Below, in pieces: positions 1-8,839 of a stretch of DNA of 64,000 bases. The stretch is from Pseudomonas crudilactis (lineage in GTDB: Bacteria > Pseudomonadota > Gammaproteobacteria > Pseudomonadales > Pseudomonadaceae): the NCBI RefSeq assembly GCF_013433315.1, contig NZ_WXVV01000025.1:57180-121179 (forward strand). Direction: 5' to 3'. The position numbers were made by a program, and so were the translations under genes. Under the pieces are notes generated by a model. That model searched no databases and was not told the origin of the DNA. It worked only from the letters and a program-made list of their open reading frames with translations. The number at the start of each line of letters is the position of its first letter. Positions within the stretch are counted from its first letter, which is position 1.

Positions 1-914
1 TCAACCTCCGGACGGCCCAGAATGCCGGTCGGACGGAACAACAGCACCAGAACCAACAAGCCGAATGCCACGACGTCCTTGTACTGGTCGCCGAAGATAT
101 CGGCACCAAAGGCTTCCGCCACCCCAAGCACCAACCCGCCGAGCATGGCGCCGGGGATGCTGCCGATGCCGCCGAGTACTGCTGCGGTGAAGGCTTTGAG
201 GCCGACGAGGAAACCGGCGTTCGGGTTGATCACCCCGTATTGCATGCTCAACAGCACAGCCGCAACGGCTGCCAGCGCGGCACCAATGACGAAGGTCAGG
301 GCGATGATGTTGTTGGTGTTGATGCCGAGCAGGTTGGCCATCTTGATGTCTTCGGCGCAGGCGCGGCAGGCGCGACCCAGGCGAGAGCGGGAGATGAACA
401 GCGTCAGGCCGAGCATGGCGATCAGGGTCACCACGAACACCACGATCTGCATGTAGGAAATCAGCACTTCTTGTGCGCCACCTGGGCCGAAGGCAATGTT
501 GCCCGGAATCAGGTTGGGGATAGCTTTGTCCTTGGAGTCTTGCGCCAGCAGAACCGTGTTCTGCAGGAAGATCGACATACCGATCGCGGAAATCAGCGGG
601 ATCAGACGGTTGCTGCCGCGCAGGGGGCGGTAGGCGATCCGTTCGATGCTGTAACCGTAGGAACTGGTGACGACGATGCTGGCGATAAACGCCGCAGTCA
701 TCAACAGCGGGACACTGTCGAGTCCCATCATGGTCAAACCGGCGATGGCGATGAACGCCACGTAGGAGCCAATCATGTACACCTCGCCGTGGGCGAAGTT
801 GATCATTCCAATGATGCCGTAGACCATCGTGTAGCCGATGGCGATCAAGGCATACATGCTGCCAACGTTCAGGCCGTTAACCAGCTGTTGGAAGAAGTGA
901 TAGATGTCAGGCAT
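1..914 (-). CDS. livH: Branched-chain amino acid ABC transporter permease LivH/BraD (3' end cut by window)
   Basis: Inner-membrane permease of the high-affinity Leu/Ile/Val ABC importer, working with a second permease (LivM), two ATPases and the periplasmic protein encoded just upstream. The start is the ATG at 914 (MPDIYHFFQQ), preceded by GGAGCG. The 304 readable codons run through typical LivH hydrophobic segments and the conserved stretches MINFAHGE and AVLGGIGSIPGAMLGG. The frame is still open at base 3 (ending GRPEV), so only the last few residues and the stop are missing, judging from the usual length of about 307. It follows braC on the same strand across a 231-base gap that holds a hairpin. 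Identification is by family resemblance and gene order. Confidence 0.93.
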   Translation of the reverse strand, partial: MPDIYHFFQQLVNGLNVGSMYALIAIGYTMVYGIIGMINFAHGEVYMIGSYVAFIAIAGLTMMGLDSVPLLMTAAFIASIVVTSSYGYSIERIAYRPLRGSNRLIPLISAIGMSIFLQNTVLLAQDSKDKAIPNLIPGNIAFGPGGAQEVLISYMQIVVFVVTLIAMLGLTLFISRSRLGRACRACAEDIKMANLLGINTNNIIALTFVIGAALAAVAAVLLSMQYGVINPNAGFLVGLKAFTAAVLGGIGSIPGAMLGGLVLGVAEAFGADIFGDQYKDVVAFGLLVLVLLFRPTGILGRPEV

Positions 915-1095
915 TACAGCGCTCCTAAAAACCTGATACGCATTTCACTGGTGGAGTCATTTTCCCGCCCGGCCCCGTGGATCTTTATCCACTTCGAATC
1001 CGGGTTTTGCCAGCGAACCGCTGATGACGGTTTTGAGATTTTCAGGTGGGGAGACTGGCGGATCACGCCAGCGCGGCCCAATACATTCGTAAAAC

Positions 1096-1121
1096 AAAGC
1101 CCACGGCACGCCGTGGGCTTT
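1096..1121 (-). terminator. Hairpin between braC and livH (terminator or attenuator)
   Basis: Perfect 11-bp stem (AAAGCCCACGG / CCGTGGGCTTT) with a 4-base loop, followed on the minus strand by TTTGTTTTA. It lies 25 bases after the braC stop. It would reduce read-through so that the binding protein is made in excess of the membrane genes. Confidence 0.75.
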
Positions 1122-1145
1122 ATTGGCAGTCAGTCAGGCAGCGCC

Positions 1146-2273
1146 TTACTGAGGTGACACTTCGGTTTTCGGCTTGCCGTTGTGCCACTCGTAGACCACG
1201 AATTTGAAGTCTTTCAAGTCGCCCTTGGCGTCGAAGCTCAGGTCGCCAGTAGGCGTCTTGAAGGTACCGGCATGAATGGCTTCAGCCACTTTGGTCGCGT
1301 CTTCGGACTTGGCTGCCTTGATGCCTTCGGCAATCACTTCAACCGCCGAGTAGGAAGGGAACACGAACGGGCCGCTCGGATCTTCTTTCTTCGCCTTGAA
1401 AGCATCAGCCAGAGCAATGTTGGCTGGATCCTGGTCGAAGGATTTCGGCAGGGTCACCAGCAGGCCTTCGGCCGCGTCTTTGGCGATCTGGGTGATCGAA
1501 TCGTTACCCACGCCTTCCGGACCCATGAACTTGGCTTTCAGGCCTTTTTCCTGGGCTTGACGCAGGATCAGACCCAGCTCAGGGTGGTAGCCGCCGTAGT
1601 AAACGAAGTCGACGTTGGCTTGTTTGAGTTTGGCGATGATCGCCGAGAAGTCTTTGTCGCCGGCATTCACGCCTTCGAATACGGCAACCTTGGTGCCTTT
1701 CTTCTCGAGAGTCGATTTCACCGCGGTGGCGATGCCTTCACCGTACTGCTGTTTGTCGTGCAGCACGCCAACGATTTTCGGTTTGACGTGATCGGCAATG
1801 TAGTTACCGGCGGCAGGACCCTGGGCGCTGTCGAGACCGATAGTACGGAAGATCATTTTGTAACCACGGGCGGTGATGTCCGGGCTGGTAGCAGCCGGGG
1901 TGATCATGATCACGCCTTCGTCTTCGTAGATGTCCGAAGCAGGTTGAGTGGAGCTGGAGCACAGGTGACCGACCACGAACTTGACGCCGTCGTTGACGAC
2001 CTTGTTCGCTACGGCTACGGCTTGTTTCGGATCGCAGGCATCGTCGTATTCAACGGCTTCGAGCTTCTTGCCGTCGACGCCGCCCTTGGCGTTGATCTGC
2101 TCGATGGCCATTTTCGCGCCACTGAACTGCATGTCGCCGTATTGGGCTACTGGACCGGTTTTAGGACCGGCGATACCGATTTTGATGGTGTCAGCTGCGA
2201 ACGAATGGCTGGCAACCCCGGCCAGAACCATAGCGGCAAACAGTTTGGAAATCTGCTTAGTAGCCTTAGTCAT
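1146..2273 (-). CDS. braC: Branched-chain amino acid ABC transporter substrate-binding protein (BraC/LivK type)
   Basis: Periplasmic binding protein that delivers Leu, Ile, Val (and often Ala/Thr) to the Liv/Bra permease. It has 375 residues. A signal peptide is visible at residues 1-26, ending SHSFA before ADTIKIG. The mature part is a Peripla_BP_6 type I fold with KIGIAGPKTGPVAQYGD near the N-terminus and CSSSTQPASD near residue 105, as in BraC. Upstream of ATG 2273 on the minus strand is GTGGAGCACT, a good ribosome site. It is the first gene of the operon that continues into livH. Length and motifs match the Pseudomonas BraC family. Confidence 0.94.
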   Translation of the reverse strand: MTKATKQISKLFAAMVLAGVASHSFAADTIKIGIAGPKTGPVAQYGDMQFSGAKMAIEQINAKGGVDGKKLEAVEYDDACDPKQAVAVANKVVNDGVKFVVGHLCSSSTQPASDIYEDEGVIMITPAATSPDITARGYKMIFRTIGLDSAQGPAAGNYIADHVKPKIVGVLHDKQQYGEGIATAVKSTLEKKGTKVAVFEGVNAGDKDFSAIIAKLKQANVDFVYYGGYHPELGLILRQAQEKGLKAKFMGPEGVGNDSITQIAKDAAEGLLVTLPKSFDQDPANIALADAFKAKKEDPSGPFVFPSYSAVEVIAEGIKAAKSEDATKVAEAIHAGTFKTPTGDLSFDAKGDLKDFKFVVYEWHNGKPKTEVSPQ

Positions 2274-2374
2274 AGTGCTCCACTCTTACTGTTGTAATTT
2301 TTTTGAGTTCTGGCGCCGTAGCAGCAGAACCGGGTCAGATATCTTTGCGATACCCTCCGGAAATGCCCCCGGCA

Positions 2375-2390
2375 ACTGTACCGGTACAGT
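2375..2390. promoter_or_regulatory. 16-bp perfect palindrome upstream of braC
   Basis: ACTGTACC/GGTACAGT is a perfect palindrome about 102-117 bases before the braC start, in the 352-base region shared by braC and the divergent DUF2288 gene. It has the form of a dimeric repressor site. It is not a standard LexA box because the CTG-CAG spacing is 8 rather than 10. No regulator is assigned. Nothing else stands out in 2274-2625. Confidence 0.4.
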
Positions 2391-2625
2391 GTAGAGCGCC
2401 GGTTGTCAGCCTGGGAAGCGGGCGCCGAGGGGCAAAACTTGGGGGTGTCGCATTTTTGAATGAAAAAGACAGAATTGCGGCGGGGCGTTCGTGGGCATAT
2501 ATCCCAATCAGCAGCATTCCTTGGCGTTCCTGCTCTTTTCGTTCGGTGCAGCCATTTGCAACCGGGTTTTTCTGGCGGACCACCGACGTTATCATTCGCG
2601 TCGATTTCTTTTCCGGACAGATCCC

Positions 2626-2946
2626 ATGAATCAAGAACCTAGCACCCTCTATGCCAAGCTGCTTGGTGAAACCGCATCTATTACCTGGAAAGAGTTGGAG
2701 CCGTTCTTCGCCAAGGGTGCCCTATTGTGGGTCGACCCAGACCTGGATTTGATCACCGCTGCCGAGGCCGTGGCGTCTGATGAAGGCGAGAAAGTGGCTG
2801 CCTGGCTGGCCGAAGACAAACTCGCCAAGCTGTCTGAAACGCGGGCGCTGGATCTTTTTGAACGTGATCCGCAACTGTGGGCGGTGGTGGTTTCGCCGTG
2901 GATTCTGATCCAGGAAAGGGCAGTCACTTCAGACGCTGCACCTTGA
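2626..2946 (+). CDS. DUF2288 family protein
   Basis: Small soluble acidic protein of 106 residues beginning MNQEPSTLYAKLLGET. The sequence features of DUF2288 are recognisable: ITWKELEPFFAKGALLWVD, and the end region LWAVVVSPWILIQER. No catalytic motif is visible and the function is unknown. The frame stays open upstream to 2491, but the start at 2626 gives the usual family length and removes an uncharacteristic hydrophobic lead. It is divergent from braC and has no close operon partner. The last residues (AVTSDAAP) look like a variable tail. Confidence 0.8.
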   Translation: MNQEPSTLYAKLLGETASITWKELEPFFAKGALLWVDPDLDLITAAEAVASDEGEKVAAWLAEDKLAKLSETRALDLFERDPQLWAVVVSPWILIQERAVTSDAAP

Positions 2947-3068
2947 TGGTGCGGTTGATCATCAGCGAAAAGTGTGTAGCGCAGTAGCGTGATGGCAAGT
3001 TGCCGTAGAGAAACACCACAAGCGACGGTGGCCTCACGGTGACGTAAACGTAACGGGAACAGTTTAGT

Positions 3069-3088
3069 AAGCAGCCTAACGGCTGCTT
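3069..3088 (+). terminator. Putative terminator after the DUF2288 gene
   Basis: Hairpin AAGCAGCC-TAAC-GGCTGCTT followed by AATTGTTT on the plus strand, 122 bases past the stop at 2946. The T-run is imperfect. Confidence 0.5.
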
Positions 3089-3137
3089 AATTGTTTCTGG
3101 ATATTGGAAAGGCTGAATTCTTCAGGGAATCGGCTGA

Positions 3138-3210
3138 CCCCTTCGCGAGCAAGCTCGCTCCCACAGGGGAACGCATTCCAAATGTGGGAGCGAGATTGAT
3201 CGCGAAGGGG
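3138..3210. repeat. REP pair (inverted)
   Basis: Two inverted REP units: CCCCTTCGCGAGCAAGCTCG on the left and GGAGCGAGATTGATCGCGAA on the right, the right one with a few changes. It lies between the DUF2288 gene and the tail of the tubulin-like gene. Confidence 0.9.
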
Positions 3211-3226
3211 GCGACTCGGTCGTGGA

Positions 3227-5425
3227 TCAGACCGTGAATGATTTGCCGGTGTGGTTATTGAGGGAAATAACCTTGGTCTTGCCAATCCGGTGACGATAAA
3301 TCTCGCGCAAGTACTTGATCGACTTCTTCACGCAATCGCGCGACAGGCGAATGTCGTTGATCGAGACAAACTTCTCTTTGTCATTGATCAGCTCGCGGTA
3401 CTTCTTCTCGTACATCGGTTTGATCGCGTACCAGTTGGTATCAAGGATTTTCGCCGGGTTCTCGAACTCGTTGAGCAGGTCGTCGATACGGTCTTCGTCG
3501 AACTCTTCGTTGATGATGAAATCGAGGATCGAGTTGTCCAGGGTCTCGTCGAAACGGTACGGGTTCTTCGCGAAGCAGCGCTTGATGAACGCCACGATCA
3601 AAGTCAGGAAGTCGTCCGACAGGCACGGGCTCTTGGCGATCAGGGTGGTCAGCGACAGGTTGGCCGATGCACCGATCACCAGCGCATAACGTTTGAGCGT
3701 GGTATTCGGGAACAGGCTGTTGAGGTGGGTCTTCAACCGGTTCAGGTCCATGTACGACAGCTTGTAGTCTTTCGGCAACGAGACAATCGAGACCACCGAC
3801 GAGCAGTTCTTGAAGAAGTGCAGGTCGTGCAGTGCGGCGGCGTCGTAGCCGGAATTCTTGTACTGCTCCAGCGAAGCGCGATAGCGCTTGGACTCGATCG
3901 GCAGCAGGCTGATGCCTTCAATCGCCTGCGTCACTTTGTTGAAGTGCGGCAGGTCGATCGAGCGGAAGAACAGGTCGTCGATGTTCAGGCGCTGCGGCTC
4001 TTTGTCGAACACCTTGAATTTGTCGCTGCTCGGCGGCGGGGTTTCCGGCACCACCGATTCGGCGTAGGCAATTGCCACCGGGCCGGCGAGGCTCATGAAC
4101 AGGTCATTGGCGTCGAGGCGAATGGTTTCGCCGATGTCGATGCCGGCGCGGCGGAAGTAGTTCTGGTCGTAGTCAGTGGTGACTGCCTGCGCCGTCAGAA
4201 TGTTGAATATCTGCTGCGAGATGTATTGATTGGCGTGCTTCTCCATGGCATTGACATCAATGTTCTGGATGTTGCCGTCATCGCTTTCTTCGGCGTAACG
4301 CATGATGTCGTTGGAGATCAGCATCATCGCGTTCCAAGGGCGGATACGGCCCATGACGCTGGCTTCGCTGCTGTCTTCATTGGCGAAGTTGTAGGAGAAA
4401 TCCCATTCTTCCGAAAGGTATTTGCAAAGCAGGCGACCGGCGTTGATGTGCAGCGCCTCGGACATTTCGCTGCGGTGATCGGAGATGTTCGGCAGCACGC
4501 AGATGCCGCTGGTGAAGATCGGTTCGAACACGAACGAATGCCCGCTCTTGCCGTCATGCTCATCCATCGGCTTGGTGTCGAACGTCTTGTTCATGTACGA
4601 GTGCTGCTGGGCCAGACCGAACTCCGAGGCCATACCGGAACCGGTACCGCCGCCAGCACTGAAGATCGAGAAATACAGACGCGACTGGTTGGCTTTGATG
4701 CCGCAGCTGTCGATCAGGTACGAGTGGATCATTTTCCAGTCAGGGCTGGAGAAACGCTGGGTGTCCTTGTTGAGGATGATTTTCGCCAGGTACTGGCCGA
4801 GGATCGGCGCGTTACCGGCGCCACCGGCGTGGACTTCGGACAAGTCCATGATCTTCATTTTGCTGTAGTCGCGCAGGAAGCCGCTTTTCTCGCCCTTGCG
4901 CGAGAAACGGATGCGCCCGGCGATGTCCTTGTCGAGGTCGCCGAGCATCACCAGCGGTTCGACCAGGAACACCGGTTTGGTCGATTTGTTCGGGCCGATG
5001 CGCAGGTTGTTCTTGATCCACTGCGCCGGGCTGTAACCCTTGTCGGCCAGTCGGCGATCTGCCACACGGTCTTCGTTGTTGAATTCGTTGAGGTAGAACT
5101 TGCGCGCGTTGTACACCAACTCCGCGACATCGAGCGCGATGTTGGAGCCGCAGCGACCGAGGCCGATCAGACACACCGAGGGGAATTCCTGATCGTTGTG
5201 CTGTTCGTTGTCGCCTTCCAGGTGCGGCGGGCGCGGGAACACCAGATCACGCAGGCCGTCGAGGTTGTCGAGGATGCGGTCGGTGTTGGTTTCGGTGAAG
5301 TACAGGTATTGCTGAGTCGACAGCGGGCGCGACGGGACCAATGGCTTTGACGATGACGGGCTGTTGGCGGCGGGGCTCAAAGTCAGATCGGCTACCGCAG
5401 TGGCGGGATTGTTTTTAGAAGTCAT
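3227..5425 (-). CDS. Large tubulin/FtsZ-superfamily (Tubulin_2-like) protein
   Basis: Predicted GTP-binding protein of 732 residues. The T4-type signature GGGTGSG is at about residues 258-264 (context FSIFSAGGGTGSGMASEFGL). An FtsZ-like N-terminal nucleotide loop, VCLIGLGRCGSNIA, is at about 84-97. The rest is long and charged, with no clear membrane segment, and ends in a basic region (YLREIYRHRIGKTK). It is about twice the size of FtsZ and is not the cell-division FtsZ, which would sit in the dcw cluster. The ATG at 5425 is preferred over a TTG at 5464 because no good ribosome site supports the longer form. It stands alone between DUF2288 and an NAD-dependent dehydrogenase. Family assignment is from the motifs; the role is unknown, and membrane remodelling has been suggested for related FtsZ-like families. 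Confidence 0.75.
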   Translation of the reverse strand: MTSKNNPATAVADLTLSPAANSPSSSKPLVPSRPLSTQQYLYFTETNTDRILDNLDGLRDLVFPRPPHLEGDNEQHNDQEFPSVCLIGLGRCGSNIALDVAELVYNARKFYLNEFNNEDRVADRRLADKGYSPAQWIKNNLRIGPNKSTKPVFLVEPLVMLGDLDKDIAGRIRFSRKGEKSGFLRDYSKMKIMDLSEVHAGGAGNAPILGQYLAKIILNKDTQRFSSPDWKMIHSYLIDSCGIKANQSRLYFSIFSAGGGTGSGMASEFGLAQQHSYMNKTFDTKPMDEHDGKSGHSFVFEPIFTSGICVLPNISDHRSEMSEALHINAGRLLCKYLSEEWDFSYNFANEDSSEASVMGRIRPWNAMMLISNDIMRYAEESDDGNIQNIDVNAMEKHANQYISQQIFNILTAQAVTTDYDQNYFRRAGIDIGETIRLDANDLFMSLAGPVAIAYAESVVPETPPPSSDKFKVFDKEPQRLNIDDLFFRSIDLPHFNKVTQAIEGISLLPIESKRYRASLEQYKNSGYDAAALHDLHFFKNCSSVVSIVSLPKDYKLSYMDLNRLKTHLNSLFPNTTLKRYALVIGASANLSLTTLIAKSPCLSDDFLTLIVAFIKRCFAKNPYRFDETLDNSILDFIINEEFDEDRIDDLLNEFENPAKILDTNWYAIKPMYEKKYRELINDKEKFVSINDIRLSRDCVKKSIKYLREIYRHRIGKTKVISLNNHTGKSFTV

Positions 5426-5620
5426 TGTGCGCCATATACCTGGACTGGTTGGCTCGCTGGCCAATGCCGGCGAACCTCACGGAATAAGATCTCGCGTCTT
5501 TTAATTGCGCGAATTGAGCCCGAGCATCAGGGTTTGGCCTGACTGTCGCTGGGGGGAATCCTTTCCTGATCGTTGATGAATCGGCCATTATTCGGCGATC
5601 TTTAATCGAAAAGAGGCAAA

Positions 5621-6517
5621 ATGATGTCAACGCTACCTTCGTTGGGGTTCGCCGGAATCGGTCTGATGGGCCTGCCCATGTGCCGGCGTCTGTTGGCGGC
5701 GGGTTACCCGCTGACCGTGTGGAATCGCAACCCGGCCAAGTGCGCGCCACTGGTCGAGGCCGGTGCCCGGCAGGTGGCGACAGCCGCTGAACTGTGCGGA
5801 CACGCCGACGTGGTGATGTTGTGTCTGGCCGATACGGCAGTGGTTCGCGAGGTGGTTTTTGGCGCTGGCGGTATCGCAGAAGGCGCGAAAAGCGGCCAGT
5901 TGCTGGTGGATTTTTCCAGCCTTGAACCGACGGCCACTCGCGAAATGGCGGCGCAACTGCTGGAGAAAACCGGAATGGCCTGGCTGGACTCACCGGTGTC
6001 CGGCGGCGTGGGCGGTGCCGAGGCGGGCAGTCTGGCGATCATGGTCGGTGGCGAAGCGGCAGATCTTCAGCGCGTACGTGCGGTGCTGCTCAATCTCGGT
6101 CAGCGCGTCACGCACATGGGCGGCATTGGCGCGGGCCAGGTGACCAAGGCCTGCAACCAGATGATCGTCGCCTGCAATGCGCTGGTGATCGCCGAAGTGG
6201 TGGCGCTGGCGGAGCAGGCCGGGGTCGATGCGAGTCTGATCGCTGAGGCGCTGGCGGGTGGTTTTGCCGACTCGAAACCGTTGCAGATTCTCGCCCCGCA
6301 AATGGCCGAAAGCCGTTTCGAACCGATCAAATGGCACGTGCGCACACTGCTCAAGGATCTCGACACCGCCGTCAAATTCTCCCGCGAACAGGGTTCGGCG
6401 ACGCCGATCAGCGGATTGGCCGCACAACTGATGCGCCTGCATGGGGCGCAAGGCTATCTGGCGCAGGATCCAGCGACACTGGTGCAAATGTACCGCGCGC
6501 CAGAATCAACGGATTGA
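5621..6517 (+). CDS. NAD(P)-dependent beta-hydroxyacid dehydrogenase (3-hydroxyisobutyrate dehydrogenase family)
   Basis: Oxidoreductase of 298 residues. The N-terminal Rossmann motif GFAGIGLMG is at residues 9-17, the substrate loop DSPVSGG at 123-129, and the catalytic lysine is Lys176 in GAGQVTKACNQ. These are the hallmarks of the HIBADH/GarR/GlxR family, which oxidises 3-hydroxyacids or reduces tartronate semialdehyde. The exact substrate cannot be told from sequence. AGAGG lies just before tandem ATGs at 5621 and 5624, and either could start. The 3' end overlaps the converging mucR-like gene by 110 bases, which is unusual. Confidence 0.88.
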   Translation: MMSTLPSLGFAGIGLMGLPMCRRLLAAGYPLTVWNRNPAKCAPLVEAGARQVATAAELCGHADVVMLCLADTAVVREVVFGAGGIAEGAKSGQLLVDFSSLEPTATREMAAQLLEKTGMAWLDSPVSGGVGGAEAGSLAIMVGGEAADLQRVRAVLLNLGQRVTHMGGIGAGQVTKACNQMIVACNALVIAEVVALAEQAGVDASLIAEALAGGFADSKPLQILAPQMAESRFEPIKWHVRTLLKDLDTAVKFSREQGSATPISGLAAQLMRLHGAQGYLAQDPATLVQMYRAPESTD

Positions 6518-8690
6518 CCGCGTGTGAGTGTTTGCGCTGATTGATTTCCTCCAGTACCGGGCGCAGTTCGTCCAGCGGCACCGGACGGCTGAGCAGGTAA
6601 CCCTGAATGAAGTCGCAGCCTGAGCGCTCAAGGAATTCGTACTGTTCCAGGCTTTCAACGCCTTCGGTGACCACTTGCAAATGCAGGGTGTGCGCCATGA
6701 CGATGATCGCCTGGACGATCTCCATGTCGGCGGTCGCCGTGGGAATATCGAGGATGAACGAGCGGTCGATCTTCAGGGTGTTGAGTGGCAGGCGCTTGAG
6801 GTAGGCCAGCGACGAGTAGCCAGTGCCGAAGTCGTCGATCGACAGTGAGACGCCCAAGGCACGAATCTGCCGCAGCAGCACCAGGGTGTTGGCAATGTTG
6901 CCCATCAGCGCATTTTCGGTGACTTCCAGTTCCAGCCGTTCCGGCGCCACCCCGGCGGTGCGCAAGGCACTTTCGATTTCGTTGGCCAGTTCTTCCCGGG
7001 TGAGGTTGAGTGGCGAGCAGTTCCAGGCGATTTTCAGTTCTTCGCAGCCATGGCGCGACAGTTCACCCAGATCCTTGCAAGCGCGGCGTAGCACCCAGTT
7101 GTCCAGTTCGGCGATCAGGCCATTGTTTTCGGCGATGGTGATAAAGCGATCCGGGGTCAGCAACCCGTGCAGCGGATGCTGCCAGCGGATCAGCGCTTCC
7201 AGTTTGGTGACACGGCCGGTTTTCAGTTCGAAGATCGGTTGGTAATACAGCGTCAGACCGTTTTCCTCGCGCAGGGCATGGCGCAGTTCTTCTTCCAGTT
7301 GCAGCTCGAAGCTGGCGCGGGTCTTGAGGTTGGAACTGAAAAAGTGCAGGCCATTACGCCCCGCGCCTTTGGATTGATACAACGCCAGATCGGCGTGCTT
7401 GAGCAGTTCTTCGCAGGTGCTGCCATCCTCCGGAAACAGACTGATACCGATGCTGGTGGTCATCACCATGCGGCGTCCGGCCAACTCGATCGGCTCCTTC
7501 ATCTTGAGCATGATGCGTTGGGCCATGTTGCGGGCTTCTTCACGGTCACGCAGGCTGATGAGGATGCAGAACTCGTCGCCGCCGAAACGCGCGACCACGT
7601 CTTCATGGCTGCGCACCGAGCCTTTGATGTGCTGGGCGATGACCTTGAGCAGTTCGTCCCCGGCGTCATGGCCGAGGCTGTCGTTGATCCGTTTGAAGTG
7701 GTCGATGTCGAGAAACATCACCGCGAGCATGCCGCCTTCGCTGGTTTTCTGGCTGAGTTTCTCGGCGAAAATCTGATTGAAACCGCGACGGTTGATCAGG
7801 TTGGTCAGGGCGTCGTAGTTGGCCACTTGTTGCAGCGACATGCGCGCCTGATCGAGCTGGCTGAGCAGGGCGTTGACGCGGCGCAGGTCTTCTTCCTTGT
7901 TCTGCAGTTTTTTATCGGCCAGCGCCGCACTGATCGCACTGCCAAGGATCAGCAGGATGATCAGCGCCACGGTCAGGCCCAGTTGCAGATGCCCGTTATC
8001 GCCGCCGCTCGCTGTCAGGCCTCCCTCGGGAAGAACCAGATCCAGCGCAGCCATGCCGGTGAAATGCATGCTGATGATGCCGGCGCCGAGTATCAGCGCA
8101 GCGCTGTACTTGAGCAACTGATGCGCCACGCCGCTGCCTTCGCTCAGATAGCGGGCCACCCACAGCGCGGCGAAACTGGCGCCGATGGCGATCACCACAG
8201 ACAGCGCGAACAGTCCTGGATGATAGTAGGCGGTGGCGCTCGACTTCATCGCCGCCATGCCAACGTAATGCATGCCGGCGATGCCCAGGCCGATGACAAA
8301 CGCGGTTTTCAAGCAATGCAATGCACTCGGCTGCACTTCGCTCAGGGTTTGCATGGCCAGCCAAGAGGCGAGCAGGGCGATCAGCAACGAGAAAAGGGTG
8401 ATGCCCAGGTCGTACTGAATGTCGATCGGTGTCTGGAAAGCCAGCATACCGATGAAATGCATGGCCCAGATGCCGCCGGCCAGGCAGGTCGCGCCGATCC
8501 AGCGCCAGATCCGCCGCGACCCCGGATCTTCGGCATTTACAACGCGCTCAGCCATATCCAGGGTGGCGAAACTGGCTGCGCAGGCGACCAGATACGCAAC
8601 CATCACCAGGAGAGGGTTGTGACTGCAATCGAGGATGACCTGCCCGCTCTCCGGCAGCTCGGCAACAAACTGCAAACCAAGCCACTCCAT
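6408..8690 (-). CDS. mucR: MHYT-GGDEF-EAL cyclic-di-GMP protein (MucR type)
   Basis: Inner-membrane c-di-GMP enzyme of 760 residues. The N-terminal MHYT sensor shows its three repeats (AMHFIGM 76-82, GMHYVGM 139-145, SMHFTGM 208-213) within seven or so hydrophobic segments. A GGDEF domain follows with RFGGDEF at about 368-374. An EAL domain has KLEALIRW at about 497-504. Both active-site signatures are intact and no RxxD inhibitory site precedes GGDEF. The architecture is that of P. aeruginosa MucR, which links alginate production to c-di-GMP. The roughly 35 C-terminal residues after HSHAV are encoded inside the overlap with the converging dehydrogenase gene and look like a run-on tail. The symbol rests on architecture only. 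Confidence 0.82.
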   Translation of the reverse strand: MEWLGLQFVAELPESGQVILDCSHNPLLVMVAYLVACAASFATLDMAERVVNAEDPGSRRIWRWIGATCLAGGIWAMHFIGMLAFQTPIDIQYDLGITLFSLLIALLASWLAMQTLSEVQPSALHCLKTAFVIGLGIAGMHYVGMAAMKSSATAYYHPGLFALSVVIAIGASFAALWVARYLSEGSGVAHQLLKYSAALILGAGIISMHFTGMAALDLVLPEGGLTASGGDNGHLQLGLTVALIILLILGSAISAALADKKLQNKEEDLRRVNALLSQLDQARMSLQQVANYDALTNLINRRGFNQIFAEKLSQKTSEGGMLAVMFLDIDHFKRINDSLGHDAGDELLKVIAQHIKGSVRSHEDVVARFGGDEFCILISLRDREEARNMAQRIMLKMKEPIELAGRRMVMTTSIGISLFPEDGSTCEELLKHADLALYQSKGAGRNGLHFFSSNLKTRASFELQLEEELRHALREENGLTLYYQPIFELKTGRVTKLEALIRWQHPLHGLLTPDRFITIAENNGLIAELDNWVLRRACKDLGELSRHGCEELKIAWNCSPLNLTREELANEIESALRTAGVAPERLELEVTENALMGNIANTLVLLRQIRALGVSLSIDDFGTGYSSLAYLKRLPLNTLKIDRSFILDIPTATADMEIVQAIIVMAHTLHLQVVTEGVESLEQYEFLERSGCDFIQGYLLSRPVPLDELRPVLEEINQRKHSHAVNPLILARGTFAPVSLDPAPDSLAPHAGASVVRPIR

Positions 8691-8793
8691 AGCATGCCCC
8701 GTCTCTGAAGTCGTCCCGAGTGCGCGTTGAACGCAGTTGAATGTCAGGAGTATAGAGGCCGATTTCGGGGTGCAAGGGGTAGTGGCACATTGG

Positions 8794-8816
8794 CGCTAAT
8801 GATTTCGGCATTAGCG
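8794..8816. repeat. Short inverted repeat between the ykgJ-like and mucR-like genes
   Basis: CGCTAATG-ATTTCGG-CATTAGCG is a perfect 8-bp stem with a 7-base loop. TTGGCGCTAA recurs at 8826-8835. There is no T-run, so it could be an operator or an mRNA structure rather than a terminator. Confidence 0.35.
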
Positions 8817-8839
8817 TCATAGCGATTGGCGCTAAAGGC

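Noticed and set aside
3138..3210. REP arrays as a possible CRISPR
   Set aside because: The repeats are single inverted pairs at scattered sites, not direct repeats with regular spacers, and no cas gene is present.
3251..5350. 699-codon open frame on the plus strand
   Set aside because: It lies fully antisense to the tubulin-like gene, in the frame kept open by high third-position GC. It has no domain and is rich in Val/Arg/Gln/His.
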